The notes beneath the pieces were generated by a model. The model saw nothing but the letters and a program-made list of their open reading frames with translations. It did not search any database and was not told the origin of the DNA. A stretch of DNA of 64,000 bases from Motiliproteus sp047633175. GTDB lineage: Bacteria > Pseudomonadota > Gammaproteobacteria > Pseudomonadales > Balneatricaceae. Within the stretch, counting starts at the first letter, position 1; the number at the start of each line of letters is the position of its first letter. The position numbers and the translations under genes are program-made. Below, one piece after another: positions 39,853 to 48,934 of this stretch. The stretch covers positions 7,417 through 71,416 of the forward strand of contig JBLIEQ010000020.1 in assembly GCA_047633175.1 (NCBI GenBank), in the 5' to 3' direction.

Positions 39853-40380
39853 ATGAAAACTTCCCTGATACTGACCGCCATCGGCCCCGACAAACCCGGA
39901 CTGGTCGAACTGCTCTCGACCACCCTGGCCGAGCACAGCGCCAACTGGCAGCAGAGCAGCATGTCCCGGCTAGCCGGACAGTTTGCCGGCATCCTGATCG
40001 CCAGTGCTGACACCGACAGGGTGGAACCCCTGCTCAGGGCGCTGGAGGCGCTGGAGAGCAAAGGTCTCAGCATCCGCGTGGAGACCGAAACCGATATAAG
40101 CGCGACAACAGCGTCCACCGCCTCAGGCCAGACGCTGACGCTGGCACTGATCGGCCATGATAAAGCGGGAATTGTTCGTGACATTTCCCGCGCCCTTGCG
40201 GAACAACACATTAGCGTCGACCAGTTAACGACTGAAATCGTCAGCGGATCGATGTCGGCCGAACCGCTGTTCAAGGCTGAAGCGACGCTGAGGGTACCCG
40301 AAGGCACCGACCTGGATGATCTGCAAGAAAGCCTGGAAGCGATCGCCTCAGACCTGATGGTCGACCTGACACTGGATTAA
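39853..40380 (+). CDS. Two-ACT-domain regulatory protein (GcvR family)
   Basis: 175 residues with two ACT domains: residues 1-80 (SLILTAIGPDKPGLVELLST) and 90-170 (LTLALIGHDKAGIVRDISRA). The tandem ACT layout matches glycine cleavage system transcriptional repressor GcvR, which in E. coli binds glycine and antagonises GcvA. No glycine-cleavage genes are adjacent (gcvH is 11 kb away), and GcvA is not in the window. The precise ligand is uncertain. Confidence 0.8.
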   Translation: MKTSLILTAIGPDKPGLVELLSTTLAEHSANWQQSSMSRLAGQFAGILIASADTDRVEPLLRALEALESKGLSIRVETETDISATTASTASGQTLTLALIGHDKAGIVRDISRALAEQHISVDQLTTEIVSGSMSAEPLFKAEATLRVPEGTDLDDLQESLEAIASDLMVDLTLD

Positions 40381-40383
40381 GGC

Positions 40384-40500
40384 TTTTTGTGGGTAGCCGT
40401 CAAGCGTTCCTGCATGGACGGCACTAACTACGTCCCTGTAGCGCGGGTTTCAGCCTGACGATGGCCGCTCCTTGCCAGTATTGTCGGACTAAAGTCCGAC
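40384..40500 (+). repeat. Dispersed intergenic repeat (TTGTGGGTAG...GTCGGACT family)
   Basis: Begins TTTTTGTGGGTAG, continues with CAGCCTGACGATGGCCGC and ends TTGTCGGACTAAAGTC. The same ordered blocks occur at 46590, 57027, 57230 and 61248. Confidence 0.6.
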
Positions 40501-40539
40501 CTACGAGTCCGACCTACGAGTCCGACCTACGAGTCCGAC
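40494..40539. repeat. 13-bp tandem repeat, 3.5 copies
   Basis: Perfect copies of GTCCGACCTACGA ending about 10 bp before the argH stop codon on the opposite strand. It grows out of the GTCC end of the dispersed repeat. Confidence 0.9.
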
Positions 40540-40548
40540 CCACAGGGA

Positions 40549-41937
40549 CTACCTAGCCGCCAACTTCGCGCGAGCGCGAGCCACCGCCGCACGCACCTGA
40601 TTGGGCGCGGTGCCACCGATATGATCACGCGCGGCAACCGAGCCCTCCAGGGTCAGCACCTCAAACACATCCGCCTGGATCTGATCGGAAAACTGGCGCA
40701 GCTCTTCAAGACTCATCTCACCCAGATCTTTAGAGGTCTGGATACCGTAGGCTACAGACTTGCCGACGATCTCGTGGGCGTCGCGAAACGCAACACCCTG
40801 ACGCACCAGGTAATCGGCCAGATCGGTCGCGGTCGAGAAACCGCGTAGCGCCGCTTCGCGCATCTGCTCTTTCTTGGGGGTGATCGCCGGGATCATGTCG
40901 GCGTAGGCACGCAGACAACCTTGCAGGGTATCGATCACATCGAACAGCGGCTCTTTATCCTCCTGATTATCCTTGTTGTAAGCCAGGGGCTGGGCTTTCA
41001 TCAGCATCAGCAGTGACACCAGATGTCCGGTTACCCGGCCGCTCTTACCGCGCACCAACTCGGGCACATCGGGATTTTTCTTCTGCGGCATGATCGACGA
41101 GCCGGTACAGAAGCGGTCGGGCAGATTAATAAAATCAAACTGCGCCGAGGTCCAGAGCACCAGCTCTTCAGAGGCGCGCGACAGGTGCGTCATTACCAGA
41201 CTAGCGGCGGCGCAGAACTCGATCGCAAAGTCGCGATCGCTGACCGAATCCAGCGAGTTCTCGCTCGGACGGTCGAAGCCCAGCAGCTCGGCGGTGTAGT
41301 GCCGATCGATCGGGTAGGTGGTACCGGCCAGTGCTGCGGCACCCAGCGGCATAACATTGATCCGCTTAAGACAATCTTGGAGACGCTCGTAATCACGCTG
41401 CAACATCTCAAACCAGGCCATCAGGTGATGGCCAAAGGTGACCGGTTGCGCGGTCTGCAGATGGGTAAAACCGGGCATAATGGTATCGGATTCACGCTCG
41501 GCAACCTCTATCAGACCCTGCTGCAGGCGCGTCAACTCAGTCAGGATCAGCGTCATCTCATCGCGCAGGTAGAGGCGAATATCGGTGGCGACCTGATCAT
41601 TACGCGAGCGCCCGGTGTGCAGCTTTTTGCCGGTGATACCGATCTTCTCGGTCAATGCTGCTTCGATATTCATATGCACATCTTCGAGCGCCACCGACCA
41701 CTGGAACGCGCCGCTCTCGATCTCGGTTTTGATCTCCTGCAAACCCGCGATAATGGCATCACGCTCGGCATCGGTCAGCACCCCGACCCGGGCCAGCATC
41801 TTGGCATGGGCCACGGAACCCTGGATATCCTGAGCGAACATGCGTTGATCAAAATCGACCGAGGCGGTAAAACGTTCGACGAAGGCATCGGTGGCCTCAG
41901 TGAAACGACCACCCCACTGCTGATTAGTTTTGGACAT
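40549..41937 (-). CDS. argH: Argininosuccinate lyase
   Basis: Last step of arginine synthesis, releasing fumarate. 462 residues (E. coli 457). The fumarase/aspartase superfamily signature GSSIMPQKKNPD is present, as are HTGRSRNDQVATD and TAQPVTFGHHL. Divergent from hemC across a 183-bp promoter region, the arrangement seen in Pseudomonas and other gammaproteobacteria. Confidence 0.97.
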   Translation of the reverse strand: MSKTNQQWGGRFTEATDAFVERFTASVDFDQRMFAQDIQGSVAHAKMLARVGVLTDAERDAIIAGLQEIKTEIESGAFQWSVALEDVHMNIEAALTEKIGITGKKLHTGRSRNDQVATDIRLYLRDEMTLILTELTRLQQGLIEVAERESDTIMPGFTHLQTAQPVTFGHHLMAWFEMLQRDYERLQDCLKRINVMPLGAAALAGTTYPIDRHYTAELLGFDRPSENSLDSVSDRDFAIEFCAAASLVMTHLSRASEELVLWTSAQFDFINLPDRFCTGSSIMPQKKNPDVPELVRGKSGRVTGHLVSLLMLMKAQPLAYNKDNQEDKEPLFDVIDTLQGCLRAYADMIPAITPKKEQMREAALRGFSTATDLADYLVRQGVAFRDAHEIVGKSVAYGIQTSKDLGEMSLEELRQFSDQIQADVFEVLTLEGSVAARDHIGGTAPNQVRAAVARARAKLAAR

Positions 41938-42120
41938 AATGGTTGCCTAACCTCGATAGCTACAGCCTTGCGGCTTGAAATTTGGCGGTATTATACAGTG
42001 CTAAGGCCACCTTCACGAGGCCGCTTTCACCAGGCAAGAATGCAGCTCAGCACTGTCGCGTGCTGGCCATTCTGGTACACTTTGGCCAATTTTTTTACCA
42101 CGCTGGACGAGGCCCCTGTC

Positions 42121-43056
42121 ATGAGCATCAATCTGATCCGCATCGCCACCCGCAAAAGCAAGCTCGCCCTGTGGCAAGCCGAATTTATCAAAGCCGAATT
42201 GGAGGCTGCCCATCCGGGGCTGACCGTGGAGCTGCACGGCATCGTCTCCAAAGGCGATAAGATCCTCGATGTGCCACTGGCAAAAGTCGGCGGCAAAGGA
42301 CTTTTCGTCAAAGAGCTGGAGAACTCGCTGCTGGCTAACGAGACCGATATCGCAGTGCATTCGATGAAAGATGTGCCCATGGAGTTTCCACCCGGGCTGG
42401 GACTGGCGATCATCTGCGAGCGTGGGGCCCCCACCGATGCCTTCGTCAGCAACCGCTATAACAGCCTAGAAGAACTGCCTCTCGGCGCTATCGTCGGCAC
42501 CTCCAGCCTGCGCCGCGAGACGCAGCTGCGCGAACGGCGTCCCGACCTGAAGGTCAATTTTCTGCGCGGCAACGTCAACACCCGCCTGGCCAAGCTCGAC
42601 GCCGGTGACTACGACGCGATCATCCTCGCCTCTGCCGGACTGCTCCGGCTGGATATGGCCGAGCGGATCAAGACTCAGATCCCGGATACCATCAGCCTGC
42701 CCGCCGGTGGCCAGGGCGCTGTCGGCGTCGAGTGTCGCACCGACGACCAGCGCGTGATCGACCTGCTGCAACCGCTGCACCACCAGCCCACCGCCTACTG
42801 CGTCCTGGCTGAACGCGCCATGAACAAGTACCTCGAAGGCGGCTGCCAGGTTCCCATCGCCTCCTTCGCCACCCTCAACGAGAGCGGCGATCAGATCTAC
42901 CTGCGCGGGCTGGTCGGCCGCCCTGACGGATCCAGAGTGCTGCGCGCCGAGATACGCGGCGCGGTCGGCGACTGCGAAGCTCTGGGCATCCAGCTGGCAG
43001 AAGATCTCCTGAGCCAGGGCGCCAAAGAGATCCTGCAGGATGTTTACGGCCAGTGA
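42121..43056 (+). CDS. hemC: Porphobilinogen deaminase (hydroxymethylbilane synthase)
   Basis: Polymerises four porphobilinogens to hydroxymethylbilane. 311 residues with the start at ATG 42121 (MSINLIRIATRKSKLALWQA), GAGG 8 nt upstream; the same frame is open far upstream but antisense to argH, so the extension is not real. The cysteine that binds the dipyrromethane cofactor is in LEGGCQVPIASFAT. The stop lies inside a 15-bp tandem repeat that also holds the hemD start. Confidence 0.97.
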   Translation: MSINLIRIATRKSKLALWQAEFIKAELEAAHPGLTVELHGIVSKGDKILDVPLAKVGGKGLFVKELENSLLANETDIAVHSMKDVPMEFPPGLGLAIICERGAPTDAFVSNRYNSLEELPLGAIVGTSSLRRETQLRERRPDLKVNFLRGNVNTRLAKLDAGDYDAIILASAGLLRLDMAERIKTQIPDTISLPAGGQGAVGVECRTDDQRVIDLLQPLHHQPTAYCVLAERAMNKYLEGGCQVPIASFATLNESGDQIYLRGLVGRPDGSRVLRAEIRGAVGDCEALGIQLAEDLLSQGAKEILQDVYGQ

Positions 43057-43101
43057 AAAGCCGGCCAGTGAAAAGCCGGCCAATCAAAAGCCGGCCAGTG
43101 G
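43053..43101 (+). repeat. 15-bp tandem repeat over the hemC stop and hemD start
   Basis: GTGAAAAGCCGGCCA occurs twice, then ATCAAAAGCCGGCCA, then GTG. It encodes KSRPVKSRPIKSRPV at the hemD N-terminus and supplies three in-frame GTG codons (43053, 43068, 43098). Confidence 0.9.
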
Positions 43102-43931
43102 ACCAAACGCCAGACAAGACTGCCCCGGCCCTGCCTCTAGCCGGGCAGCGAGTGCTGGTGACTCGCCCGGCACTCCAGGCTAACGCCCTCTGCGCCGCAT
43201 TGAGCGCACGAGGTGCCCAGGCGATCCGTTTTCCGACCCTGAGCATCCGCCCCATCGACGAGGATGATTCGAGCTATCAATCGTTAAAAAACTGTTTCCT
43301 GGATCTGGATCGCTACAGTGCGGTGATCTTTATCAGTGCCAACGCCGCCCAGATCGGTGTTGACTGGATCGATCAATACTGGCCCCAGCTACCGACCCAC
43401 ATCCTCTGGTTTGCGGTTGGCGCGGCCACAGGGCGCACCCTGGAGCAACTGGGCCTGCCTGTCACCGAGGCTGCAGGAACCATGGACAGCGAAGCCCTGC
43501 TGGCACTGCCGCAATTGTCTCGACTCGACAACAGCAGGATTCTGATCTGCCGCGGCCAGGCCGGACGTGAACGCTTACGCCAGGATTTACAGCAGCGCGG
43601 TGCCAATGTTGACTATGCTGAGCTTTATCACAGAGAGATACCGGTCTATAGTCAAGCTGAGATCGAAAGTATCATTTATAAATCAGCTGCTTCAGCTATC
43701 TTAGTAAGCAGTGGCGAAGTGCTGATCAATCTGATAAAGCTAACGCAGCGACCCGAGAGCGGAATCAGCACGCTTAGCGACACCCCCCTGGTGGTTCCTA
43801 GCCAAAGGGTAGCAACACTGGCTCAACAGCATCATTTCAATCATATTGAGGTCGCTGCAAACGCCACCGATACGGCTATGATAGCCGCATTAGAGGCGCT
43901 GATCGCAACCCAAGGCGGAGCGGAACACTGA
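43053..43931 (+). CDS. hemD: Uroporphyrinogen-III synthase
   Basis: Closes and inverts ring D of hydroxymethylbilane to uroporphyrinogen III. About 292 residues; the family core begins LAGQRVLVTRPALQANAL near residue 29. The C-terminal AILVSSGEVLINLIKL and VPSQRVATLAQQHHF segments are typical of this poorly conserved family. The start is ambiguous: GTG 43053 overlaps the hemC stop (GTGA), but GTG 43068 or 43098 would also serve because the start region is repeated. No clear Shine-Dalgarno; translation is probably coupled to hemC. Confidence 0.9.
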   Translation: MKSRPVKSRPIKSRPVDQTPDKTAPALPLAGQRVLVTRPALQANALCAALSARGAQAIRFPTLSIRPIDEDDSSYQSLKNCFLDLDRYSAVIFISANAAQIGVDWIDQYWPQLPTHILWFAVGAATGRTLEQLGLPVTEAAGTMDSEALLALPQLSRLDNSRILICRGQAGRERLRQDLQQRGANVDYAELYHREIPVYSQAEIESIIYKSAASAILVSSGEVLINLIKLTQRPESGISTLSDTPLVVPSQRVATLAQQHHFNHIEVAANATDTAMIAALEALIATQGGAEH

Positions 43932-43932
43932 C

Positions 43933-45249
43933 ATGGAAAAAAAGTCCATGAACGACAAGCAGCAAGACTCACCCCAAGAGATTGCAGCCGAGGTCGCCAG
44001 CAGCACTGCCGCTGACGACCCAACCAAGCCCTCGGTCAAGGCACCAACGACCGCTGAAACCCCAAAGTCAGACGCCCCGACCCTGGACCTGAAAAAAGCC
44101 AAAACGGGGACGGCTGCCCAGTCGCCTGCCCGGTCGACCGCTGATATAAGCACGTCCGACGCCCCGAACCCGGACGCAAGCGCACCCAAAGCGAAGACAG
44201 CGCCGGAAAAATCCCGCACTCACAAAACCACCGTCTCCAAACTTGCGATTCTGGCACTGCTATTGGCGCTGATCGCCCTGGCCATCATCGGCTATGGCTA
44301 CACCCTGATCCAACAGCTGCATACCCAGCAGACCACGCAGCTCAGCGGATTTAAAGAGCAGCTCAGCAGCAGCGGTTCCGCCAACCGCCAGCTGCAACAG
44401 CAGAACGGTCAGATCCTGGGTGAACTCAAGCAGATGCGCAGCGCATCGATCCAGCAGCAGAGCAACGTCGACGAACTCCAGACCCGCCTGTCCAAGTCGA
44501 TGCAGCAGGTCAGCAAACTGGGAACCGGCACCCGCAAGGACTGGCTGCTGGCCGAGGTGGAGTACCTGTTGCGTCTCGCCAACCAGCGTGTGCTGATGGA
44601 GGGTAACGCTAGCGGCGCACTGAGCCTGCTGCAGGGTGCCGACCAGATCCTCAAGGAAACCGATGACGTCTCGATCTACCCGGTCAGAAAAGCACTGGCG
44701 CAAGATATGGTCGCGCTTGAATCTGTACCGACCATCGACATCGAAGGGATCTTTTTGAAGCTTAACGCCATCAATAACCAGGTCGACAGCCTGCGTCTGC
44801 TGCCGATTACCGACAAACACCAGCTCCCGGAGATACTGAAACAGATCACCCCTGATTCCATGTCACAGGTTAACGCCACCTGGGCCAGCGCCATGGACAA
44901 ACTCGGCAACCTGATCGTGATTCGCCACCGGGAGGACGCGGTAACGCCCCTACTTTCGCCAGAGCAGCATTACTTTCTGACCCAGAATCTGCATCTGATG
45001 CTTGAGCAGACCCAGCAGTCACTCCTGCAGGGCAAGCAGGCGGCCTTTGACGCCGGACTGAAAAAATCAGCACAGTGGATCGGTAGCTATTTCGAAGCCA
45101 CAGACCCCACGACCCGAGCTCTGCTGCGTAACCTGAGTGATCTGGAGGGGATAGAAATTGCGCCTGCGCTACCCGACATTTCCGGCTCCCTACGTGAACT
45201 TAAAAGCTATCTGGCGGAGCTGCATAACCTCCAAGGAGCCACCAGATGA
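43933..45249 (+). CDS. hemX: HemX family membrane protein
   Basis: 438 residues. A hydrophilic, Pro/Ala/Thr-rich N-terminal 95 residues, one membrane segment (LAILALLLALIALAIIGYGY, about 103-122), a coiled coil rich in Gln, then the conserved HemX domain (WLLAEVEYLLRLANQRVLME). Annotated in E. coli as a putative uroporphyrinogen-III methyltransferase, but the family has no methyltransferase motifs; its role in haem synthesis is unproven. Starts 1 bp after hemD and overlaps hemY by 4 bp. Confidence 0.92.
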   Translation: MEKKSMNDKQQDSPQEIAAEVASSTAADDPTKPSVKAPTTAETPKSDAPTLDLKKAKTGTAAQSPARSTADISTSDAPNPDASAPKAKTAPEKSRTHKTTVSKLAILALLLALIALAIIGYGYTLIQQLHTQQTTQLSGFKEQLSSSGSANRQLQQQNGQILGELKQMRSASIQQQSNVDELQTRLSKSMQQVSKLGTGTRKDWLLAEVEYLLRLANQRVLMEGNASGALSLLQGADQILKETDDVSIYPVRKALAQDMVALESVPTIDIEGIFLKLNAINNQVDSLRLLPITDKHQLPEILKQITPDSMSQVNATWASAMDKLGNLIVIRHREDAVTPLLSPEQHYFLTQNLHLMLEQTQQSLLQGKQAAFDAGLKKSAQWIGSYFEATDPTTRALLRNLSDLEGIEIAPALPDISGSLRELKSYLAELHNLQGATR

Positions 45250-46538
45250 AATTGTTTCTGATCTTTATTCTGCTGGTGCTGCTGGCCGGCTCAGTGATCG
45301 GCGAACTCATCGTTCAGGACCCTGGGTATGTGCTGTTCAGCTTTAAAAACACTACTCTGGAAACCAGCATCTGGGGACTGGGGCTTATCCTACTGGTCAG
45401 CTTTACCAGCCTCTACCTGCTGATCCAACTGACGCAGTACCTGCTGCAACGGCGCAGCAAGATCCGTAAATGGAGCGTCAACCGTAATCGCAAACAGGCC
45501 CACCTAAAGACCCTGAGCGGCCTTAACGCCCTCTCTGCCGGCGACTGGTCTAAAGCGCAACGCCTGCTCAGCCAGGCCGCACCGCACTCGGACGTTGCCC
45601 TGGTGAACTACCTAGCGGCCGCCCGCGCCGCCCATGAGCAAAACCAACCCGAAAGCTGCGACGAACTTCTGGAGCAAGCGCACAGGAGCGCCCCTAAAGC
45701 CGAGGTCGCCATCGGCGTTATCCAGAGCCAGATTCAGATCGAACGCAACGAGTGGCAACCCGCCCTGGAAACCCTGGTTCGGCTGCGCAAAAAGGCGCCC
45801 AAGCATACGCTGGTGCTAAAGCTGTTAACCCAGGCGTATTCAGAGCTTAAAGACTGGGGCTCTATCGTGCAGCTGCTCCCCGATCTGCGTAAATATCATG
45901 TCTATGACGGCGAACAGCTGGAGCAACTATCGCAGACGGTCTATCTGGGACATCTGCAGAATAGTCTCGGGTCGCTATCATCCGGCACCGAGGACACTGT
46001 TCGAACACGGACGCTGATGCAGGGCTGGAAATCGGTGCCCAAGGCCCTCCAGAATGATGCGACGCTGATCGAACGCCAGGTGGAACTCTTACTGCAATGT
46101 AACGCGACCGACCAGGCCGATGCGTTTATCAAAGAGCGCCTCAAAAAACACTGGCAGCCGGCACTGGTCAACCTCTATGGGCGCATCGCCGCGACCGATC
46201 CTGACAAACAGTACCAACAGGCTCTGCGCTGGCAGCGGGTACATCCCAAGGATGCCACCCTGCAACTGACACTGGGACGCCTGGCACTCCGCAACCAGCA
46301 ATGGCCACAGGCACAAAAGCACTTCGAGACCAGCCTGGAACAACAGAGCTCTACCGAGGCCTATGCCGAGCTGGCGCGGTTGCTGCAGCACCTGCCGGAC
46401 GACGCCGCCAGCCAACAGCTGCTGCAACAGCATGTAAGCACCCTGACCGAAAAACTACCCAACCTGCCCCAACCAGCACTGCCACGGCCTGAGGTAACGG
46501 AGACCCCACCGACACTCGCCGAGGCCAAGACCGCCTGA
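45246..46538 (+). CDS. hemY: HemY family TPR protein
   Basis: 430 residues of the enterobacterial-type HemY family (not protoporphyrinogen oxidase). Two N-terminal membrane segments (LFLIFILLVLLAGSVIGELI and TSIWGLGLILLVSFTSLYLL) are followed by TPR-like helical repeats (LNALSAGDWSKAQRLLSQAA). It is required for a late step or regulation of haem synthesis in E. coli, in an undefined manner. Last gene of hemCDXY; ATGA overlap with hemX and a strong terminator 20 bp downstream. Confidence 0.92.
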   Translation: MKLFLIFILLVLLAGSVIGELIVQDPGYVLFSFKNTTLETSIWGLGLILLVSFTSLYLLIQLTQYLLQRRSKIRKWSVNRNRKQAHLKTLSGLNALSAGDWSKAQRLLSQAAPHSDVALVNYLAAARAAHEQNQPESCDELLEQAHRSAPKAEVAIGVIQSQIQIERNEWQPALETLVRLRKKAPKHTLVLKLLTQAYSELKDWGSIVQLLPDLRKYHVYDGEQLEQLSQTVYLGHLQNSLGSLSSGTEDTVRTRTLMQGWKSVPKALQNDATLIERQVELLLQCNATDQADAFIKERLKKHWQPALVNLYGRIAATDPDKQYQQALRWQRVHPKDATLQLTLGRLALRNQQWPQAQKHFETSLEQQSSTEAYAELARLLQHLPDDAASQQLLQQHVSTLTEKLPNLPQPALPRPEVTETPPTLAEAKTA

Positions 46539-46554
46539 TCTGATCAGGCGGCCA

Positions 46555-46596
46555 CAAAAAAACCGCTACCGGCAGAACCTGGTAGCGGTTTTTTTG
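46555..46596 (+). terminator. Terminator of the hemCDXY operon
   Basis: AACCGCTACC and GGTAGCGGTT form a 10-bp stem (46561-46590) followed by a run of T, with a matching A-run upstream. It lies 16 bp past the hemY stop. The dispersed TTGTGGGT...GTCGGACT repeat starts in its T-tract. Confidence 0.9.
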
Positions 46597-46685
46597 TGGG
46601 TCGGCGCTCCATACTAGCCTTGTCGGACTACTTTTTATCCACAAAACACCGACCTACAAACCCGAGATATGAGCCCGAGATAAGT

Positions 46686-47090
46686 GGAGCTATGGGGTCA
46701 AGAGCTATGGGGTCACGAGCTATGGGGTCACACGAGCTATGGGGTCACACGAGCTATGAGCAGAGCTATGGGGTCAGGCCTTACATTTGACACGCACGGA
46801 GCTATGGGGTCAGGCCTTACATTTCACGGAGCTATGGGGTCAGGCCTTACATTTGACACACGAGCTATGGACAGCTATCGAGCTATGGGGGCAGGCCTTA
46901 CATTTGACACGGGACAGCTATGGGGTCAGGCCTTACATTTGACACGAGGGAGAGCTATGGGGTCAGGCCTTACATTTGACACGCGCGAGCTATGGGGTCA
47001 GGCCTTACATTTGACACGGACAGCTATGGGGTCAGGCCTTACATTTGACACGAGAGCAGAGAGCAGGGATCTGGTCTTACATTTGACACC
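46686..47090 (+). repeat. Direct-repeat array upstream of the transposase
   Basis: Four short units (GCTATGGGGTCA at about 46689, 46704, 46719, 46737) are followed by eight units of GCTATGGGGTCAGGCCTTAC plus ATTTGACAC starting near 46767, 46801, 46830, 46882, 46917, 46953, 46989 and 47024, and a degenerate last one near 47069 (CTGGTCTTACATTTGACAC). Spacing is irregular at 29-52 bp. The inverted form flanks the gene downstream. Confidence 0.9.
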
Positions 47091-47140
47091 GGAAAAATTC
47101 GAAGCTAGTAATAAGTCATTACTTCTAAGGATTAGATACG

Positions 47141-47998
47141 ATGGCCCGTCCACTACGGATTGAGTTCGCTGGCGCGCTCTATCATGTCACCGCCCGAGGC
47201 AACGCCAAGAAAGACATATACCAGGATGATGTTGATCGAGAAATCTTCCTCGAGCTGCTGGGCAATTGCTGTGAACGTTACGGATGGCTCTGTCATGCTT
47301 ATTGCTTGATGTCGAATCATTATCATCTACTGATCGAGACTTCCAAGCCGACGCTTTCCAAGGGCATGAAGTACATTAACGGCACCTATACTCAGAGCTA
47401 CAACCGCCTACACCAACGTACAGGCCATGTGTATGAGGGGCGGTTTAAGGCGATTCTTGTGGAAAGAGACTCCTATCTGCTTGAGCTGGCGCGATATATC
47501 GTTCTCAACCCAGTGCGGGCGCAAATGGTGCACGCGGCCCAGGACTGGCCTTGGAGCAGTTACCGTGCCACGGTGGGATTGACTGAGCCTGGTTGTTGGT
47601 TGAAGATCGATTGGGTGTTGTCAGGTTTCGGGCGGGACCGAAAAAGCGCCGGTGAGTATTACCGGAAATTTGTGTGTCAGGATAAAGATCAGCCATCGCC
47701 TTGGGCGTCGTTAAAAAACCAGATTTATCTTGGTTCAGATGACTTTGTAGCATTGATGCAGTGTAAATTGGATCCCGACCAATCACTACAGGATATTCCT
47801 AAGCAGCAGAAGCAATCACCCCCAAAGCCTTTGGATTATTATCAATCGAACTATGCCGACCGCTGCGAAGCCATGGCCATTGCGTACCAGAGTGGACATT
47901 ACACATTGGCAGAGGTGGGCAAGCAGTTCGGTGTTAGTTATGCCACGGTGAGTAGGGCGGTTAAGGCATTTGAGAATGATGTCAAATGTAAGGCCTGA
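47141..47998 (+). CDS. REP-associated tyrosine transposase (RAYT, Y1/HUH family)
   Basis: 285 residues. MARPLRIEFAGALYHVTARG at the N-terminus, the HUH-type metal motif in SNHYHLLIETSKP (residues ~62-74), and YLLELARYIVLNPVRA with the candidate catalytic tyrosine (one of the two Tyr near 113-120). A C-terminal HTH-like segment (LAEVGKQFGVSYATVSRAVK) marks the larger RAYT subgroup. AAGGATT precedes the ATG. The last codons (VKCKA and TGA) are written by the repeat element itself. RAYTs mobilise or maintain REP-like repeats; the arrays on both sides fit that. Confidence 0.92.
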   Translation: MARPLRIEFAGALYHVTARGNAKKDIYQDDVDREIFLELLGNCCERYGWLCHAYCLMSNHYHLLIETSKPTLSKGMKYINGTYTQSYNRLHQRTGHVYEGRFKAILVERDSYLLELARYIVLNPVRAQMVHAAQDWPWSSYRATVGLTEPGCWLKIDWVLSGFGRDRKSAGEYYRKFVCQDKDQPSPWASLKNQIYLGSDDFVALMQCKLDPDQSLQDIPKQQKQSPPKPLDYYQSNYADRCEAMAIAYQSGHYTLAEVGKQFGVSYATVSRAVKAFENDVKCKA

Positions 47999-48152
47999 CC
48001 CCATAGCTCCCCTTGTGTGACCCCTGCCCTGCTCGTGTCAAATGTAAGGCCTGACCCCTAACCTCGTGACCCCTAACCTCGCGCTAACCTCGCGTGTCAA
48101 ATGTAAGGCCTGACCCCTAACCTCGCTCGTGTCAAATGTAAGGCCTGACCCC
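47981..48152 (-). repeat. Inverted copies of the RAYT-associated repeat
   Basis: GTCAAATGTAAGGCCTGACC plus CC occurs at 47981-48002 (overlapping the transposase 3' end), 48035-48058, 48094-48117 and 48130-48152. These are the complement of the upstream units. Between them lie reiterated GACCCCTAACCTCG pieces. The last copy abuts the stop codon of the flavin reductase gene. Confidence 0.92.
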
Positions 48153-48901
48153 TAACCTCTCGGTGCGTAGCTATAGACATCGGCATGCATCTGCCCATCA
48201 CCCATGCCACGCAGCCTGAAATCATCCTCGACGGCATAGACCATGGCCGGTGAGCCACAGACGTAGATCTGGGCATTATCCAGGCGCTCGAAGTCTTCTA
48301 ATACCGAGTTATGCACCAGGCCTATACGGCCCGACCAATCACCGATGCCTACGGCAGAGACCACCGGATGGAAATGAAACTGCGGATGACACTGCTGCCA
48401 ATGCTTGATCAGCTCGTGGCCATAAAGATGCTCGGCTTCGCGCACGCCCCAGTACAGATGGAGCGGATTGCTCATCTGCTCTGCCAGCGCATGCTCGATC
48501 AACGCCTTCATCTGTGCAAAGCCGGTGCCCGCCGCAATAAATATCAGCGGCTGATCGGCACGGACCGGAGGCTGATCCAGGTAGCAATCCCCCATGGGTA
48601 GCCGCACCTGCACACGAGACTCGGTCTTAAAATGGCGAATAACCTGTGAAGAGAGGCTCTCCTCGCCCTGATCCTGAATTTGCAGCTCCAGCATGGGTAG
48701 CTGACCGGGGGCGGAGGCGATGGTATAAGGCACCGCCTGCTCATCCAGCAGCAGCTCCAGATACTGGCCTGCCAGGTGTTTTAACGGGGCATTCAGCAGT
48801 AGCTGCACTCTATAGATGCCATCGGTAAGCAGGGTGATCTGCTGAACAAGACATTCGGCGACGGTAGGTTCTGTGAATCCGGCTTCGCTCGCTGGCGACA
48901 T
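48152..48901 (-). CDS. Ferredoxin-NADP reductase-type flavin reductase (Fre-like)
   Basis: 249 residues with the start at ATG 48901; an ATG two codons earlier (48907) is too close to the AAGGA site. FAD/flavin-binding segment VPYTIASAPGQLPMLELQIQ (family R-x-Y-S, here P-Y-T), nucleotide-binding IFIAAGTGFAQMKALIEHAL, and VCGSPAMVYAVEDDF near the C-terminus. Similar genes next to ubiD in Pseudomonas are annotated CDP-6-deoxy-glucoseen reductase. UbiD needs prenylated FMN, so supply of reduced flavin is a plausible link, but inferred. Confidence 0.85.
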   Translation of the reverse strand: MSPASEAGFTEPTVAECLVQQITLLTDGIYRVQLLLNAPLKHLAGQYLELLLDEQAVPYTIASAPGQLPMLELQIQDQGEESLSSQVIRHFKTESRVQVRLPMGDCYLDQPPVRADQPLIFIAAGTGFAQMKALIEHALAEQMSNPLHLYWGVREAEHLYGHELIKHWQQCHPQFHFHPVVSAVGIGDWSGRIGLVHNSVLEDFERLDNAQIYVCGSPAMVYAVEDDFRLRGMGDGQMHADVYSYAPRG

Positions 48902-48934
48902 GAACATTTTCCTTTGGTAATTATGGGTCTATCG

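Noticed and set aside
41023..42120. Long N-terminal extension of hemC
   Set aside because: The extension is antisense to argH and unlike any porphobilinogen deaminase; the normal start at 42121 has its own ribosome site.
46686..47090. Regularly repeated ~29-bp units that could be read as a CRISPR array
   Set aside because: Spacers are only a few bases and of irregular length, units vary, inverted copies follow, no cas genes are near, and a RAYT transposase gene sits in the middle.
46684..47163. 159-codon frame reading GSGLTFDTRELWGQALHL repeatedly
   Set aside because: It is a translation of the RAYT-associated repeat array and has no credible start or conservation pattern.
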